Part shown: piece after piece, positions 62,298 to 64,000 of the stretch | Position numbering within the stretch: the stretch's first letter is position 1 | How the letters are laid out: every line of letters begins with the position of its first letter | Origin: Dichetophora obliterata | Lineage: Eukaryota > Arthropoda > Insecta > Diptera > Sciomyzidae | Direction of reading: 5' to 3' | Assembly: GCA_963920525.1 (NCBI GenBank) | Contig: OY986435.1 | Location: 101,482,115-101,546,114, forward strand | DNA: 64,000 nucleotides | Made by a program: the position numbers and the translations under genes | Notes under the pieces: generated by a model | Seen by the model: the letters and a program-made list of their open reading frames with translations, nothing else | Told to the model about the DNA's origin: nothing | Database searches by the model: none

Positions 62298-64000
62298 CTA
62301 TTCCACTTTCAATTGACTTTTTTTTGCTGTTGATTGTAAAATTATTTTGGCGGGAGTGTCTGCGATGCTCTCGACTGGTGGCGATGATCTTACATCAAAA
62401 CTTTCTGTCTCAAAATATTCAGCTACCTGACTGTGCAGGCTTTCATCACTCCATAAATTCGTAAAAAGGAATTTAGTTATTGTAGACGTGGTCTTCATTG
62501 TTGGTCCAAACACTACTCACCCTAGCTCCGTATTGGCCGCGAACGGTCCGCTGCCAATTAAGATTTTTGGTACAGCGTTGACATTCGCCTTTAGCGTTAG
62601 TTTTCGATAGTGGCTTGCATTGGAACTTTTGTGGCTTTCACTCAGGCTCTGAGTCGTTAAGTTCAGATTGGACACTCCACAAAAATTTGTTAACGCATGT
62701 TTTTTATTCATACCTCTCCCGCTGATGTGCAAATCAATAACAGCCGCTGTCTCCTGAGCTGCTCTTTCTCTGACCCATTGTATGCTTAGTTGTCGTTGTT
62801 GGCCTTGAAGGCCGAGTTCTTCCACAAGAGATTGTCCAGCATGGTAATGGATGACCCTTCGTCCAAGAGAGCGAATGTGTCGATTACTTTGTTTGAGCCA
62901 TAGAGTATGACGGGGAAGACTCGAAATAGCAGATTGCTGCTTACTGTTTCATATAATGCGCAACTGAGAACAGCTTGTCCAGTATCCTTACCCGCAGCTA
63001 CAACTGGTGTCGGAGCAGATTCTAATCTTGAAGAAGCGTGTTATGCCTTTTTTGAAATCCGTTCACGTTGCATAAACCTCTGTTGCGGCATACACGAGTT
63101 GAATGTCCAGCTTTCAAATAATAGAAACAACGGTGTGCTTCGACTTTAAACCATATTTCAGGAACTGAACACTCAATCATAACATTGCTGCATTGTGTAA
63201 CTACATGCTGGCCCTGGCATACGTAGCATTTCGGAATATGTGCACGCTTTTCGGCAGCATGTAATATTATTCGCCGTTTAGGCTCTCTAACCTCAGCACT
63301 CTGCACTGTGCAAATAATATTTGCCAAGTCACTTAACCAGTCACTGAAAGTTACGATTGTCGGATATGGCTCGCGTACAATTTTTAGTTGACTGAGTATA
63401 AGTTGATCTGGTCGACCAAATATAAAACGCAGCTGATCGATGATAGCATCGACGTTGTCTGGATGTATCAAAAGTTACTTTACCGTCTCGATGGAATAAT
63501 TATTTTCTGTGGCAGCTACATTTAAGTATGGGTTACTTGAAGGCATAGTAGCATACACCGTTGGCAGCGAAGTCGATGGTTGCACTGTGGAAGAGTTGTA
63601 GAAATGTTGCACAGGCAGCAGCGCATATATTGGCACCGATGCTTGAATTGGTAGCGATGCTTGTGATGGCTGCGACCCAGATGTCGGAAGCGATGAATGT
63701 GCGGCAGCAACGCCTATGGTGGCAGCGGCGCATGTGAATTTAGCGACGCATGTGCAGGCAGCGATAAATGTGTTTAAAATAGACGAGCATGAAGCAGTAT
63801 ATGTGGTAGGGATTAACGTTGGTATAGCGTTATGATATGAAATCGGCAGACGTGACTGCATCAGATGTAGGAGACTCATATATTGGCGGTGAGACAGACG
63901 CTGATGCTTGCATCTTATTTTGCAGTGCATTTTGTAGGCTGAGCTGGTTTTCCAGACCAGCAATTTGTTGCTGCATAGCTAGAAATATAGTTTCTTGATG
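62298..64000 (-). pseudogene. BEL/Pao retrotransposon, gag and protease, running off the right edge
   Basis: Read from 64000 downwards: a Ser/Pro/Ala-rich gag part (63963-63475), then a deletion of most of the gag core, a frame change, and NVDAIIDQLRFIFGRP, SDLANIICTVQ and three cysteine clusters CYVCQGQHVVTQC, CFYYLKAGHSTRVC and RGLCNVNGFQKRHNTLL, the standard Pao-type zinc-knuckle end. The protease follows near 62860 with FALLDEGSS (catalytic aspartate) and LGLQGQQRQLSIQW, ILIGS. At 62513 the pol resumes with YFETESFDV, the entry to BEL RT, and stops at 62298. Several frameshifts. RT, RNase H, integrase and both LTRs are not in the window. Confidence 0.8.

Noticed and set aside
63475..63733. 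Histidine/cysteine-rich and alanine-rich overlapping frames near the right edge
   Set aside because: Alternative frames of the GC-rich repetitive BEL/Pao gag; only the frame leading to the zinc knuckles is meaningful.
1..64000. CRISPR array, bacterial operon, riboswitch or prophage features
   Set aside because: The sequence is eukaryotic (spliced gene, LTR and non-LTR elements, TIR transposons); no regularly spaced identical repeats of CRISPR type occur.

Overview
The window is nuclear DNA of a higher fly. Three things point there: an Atg17/FIP200-type autophagy gene, an intronless delta-class glutathione S-transferase that closely resembles fly GstD1, and a transposon community (copia with an initiator-Met-type primer site, BEL/Pao, Ty3/gypsy, RTE, jockey-like LINEs, Tc1, DD41D mariner, hAT, Helitron-like) typical of Diptera. 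The large AT-rich, repeat-packed spacing suggests a repeat-rich genome such as a tephritid fruit fly; the species cannot be fixed from this alone. Only two host genes are convincing: GstD (15148-15774, minus) and the 5' two coding exons of Atg17 (18998-22097, minus). Neither tRNA nor rRNA genes nor any CRISPR array was seen.

Layout. 0.2-2.3 kb: two overlapping foldback (inverted-repeat) structures. 5.78-11.91 kb: one IR/DR-type Tc1-like transposon opened by successive insertions: a second Tc1-like element, a 3.5-kb hAT-like element that itself holds MITEs, a Helitron-like element and another hAT, and a tRNA-derived SINE. 14.7-16.0 kb: LINE fragments, into which the GST gene appears to have landed as a retrocopy. 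18.6-22.1 kb: Atg17, with an antisense RTE 3' end immediately beyond the last visible exon. 23.0-26.2 kb: a large inverted repeat carrying a 445-bp MITE. 26.6-29.6 kb: a jockey-like LINE split by a 1.18-kb TIR element. 32.1-33.8 kb: a tandem repeat with an inactive DD41D mariner. 36.5-39.2 kb: MITEs, a long palindrome and a second SINE. 40.5-46.0 kb: a TIR element containing a MITE containing a young copia element with identical 138-bp LTRs. 46.7-49.4 kb: a minus-strand LINE with two MITE insertions. 50.4-61.3 kb: a decayed Ty3/gypsy gag-pol flanked by a 1.8-kb direct duplication, one copy of which carries an RTE element and a private MITE, then an inverted RING-finger ORF and a tandem hairpin array. 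62.3-64.0 kb: a decayed BEL/Pao element entering from the right edge.

The strongest general signal is that many insertions here can be proved from the window itself. Either removing the insert plus one target-site copy restores a reading frame, or a second copy of the same sequence shows the empty site. Four inserts share a 3-bp TTA/TAA duplication and look like PIF/Harbinger-type non-autonomous elements. All transposon genes are broken, apart from reading frames that are open over part of their length. Splice sites, target-site duplications and motifs were read by eye; family names rest on recognised protein motifs and terminal structure, not on database searches.
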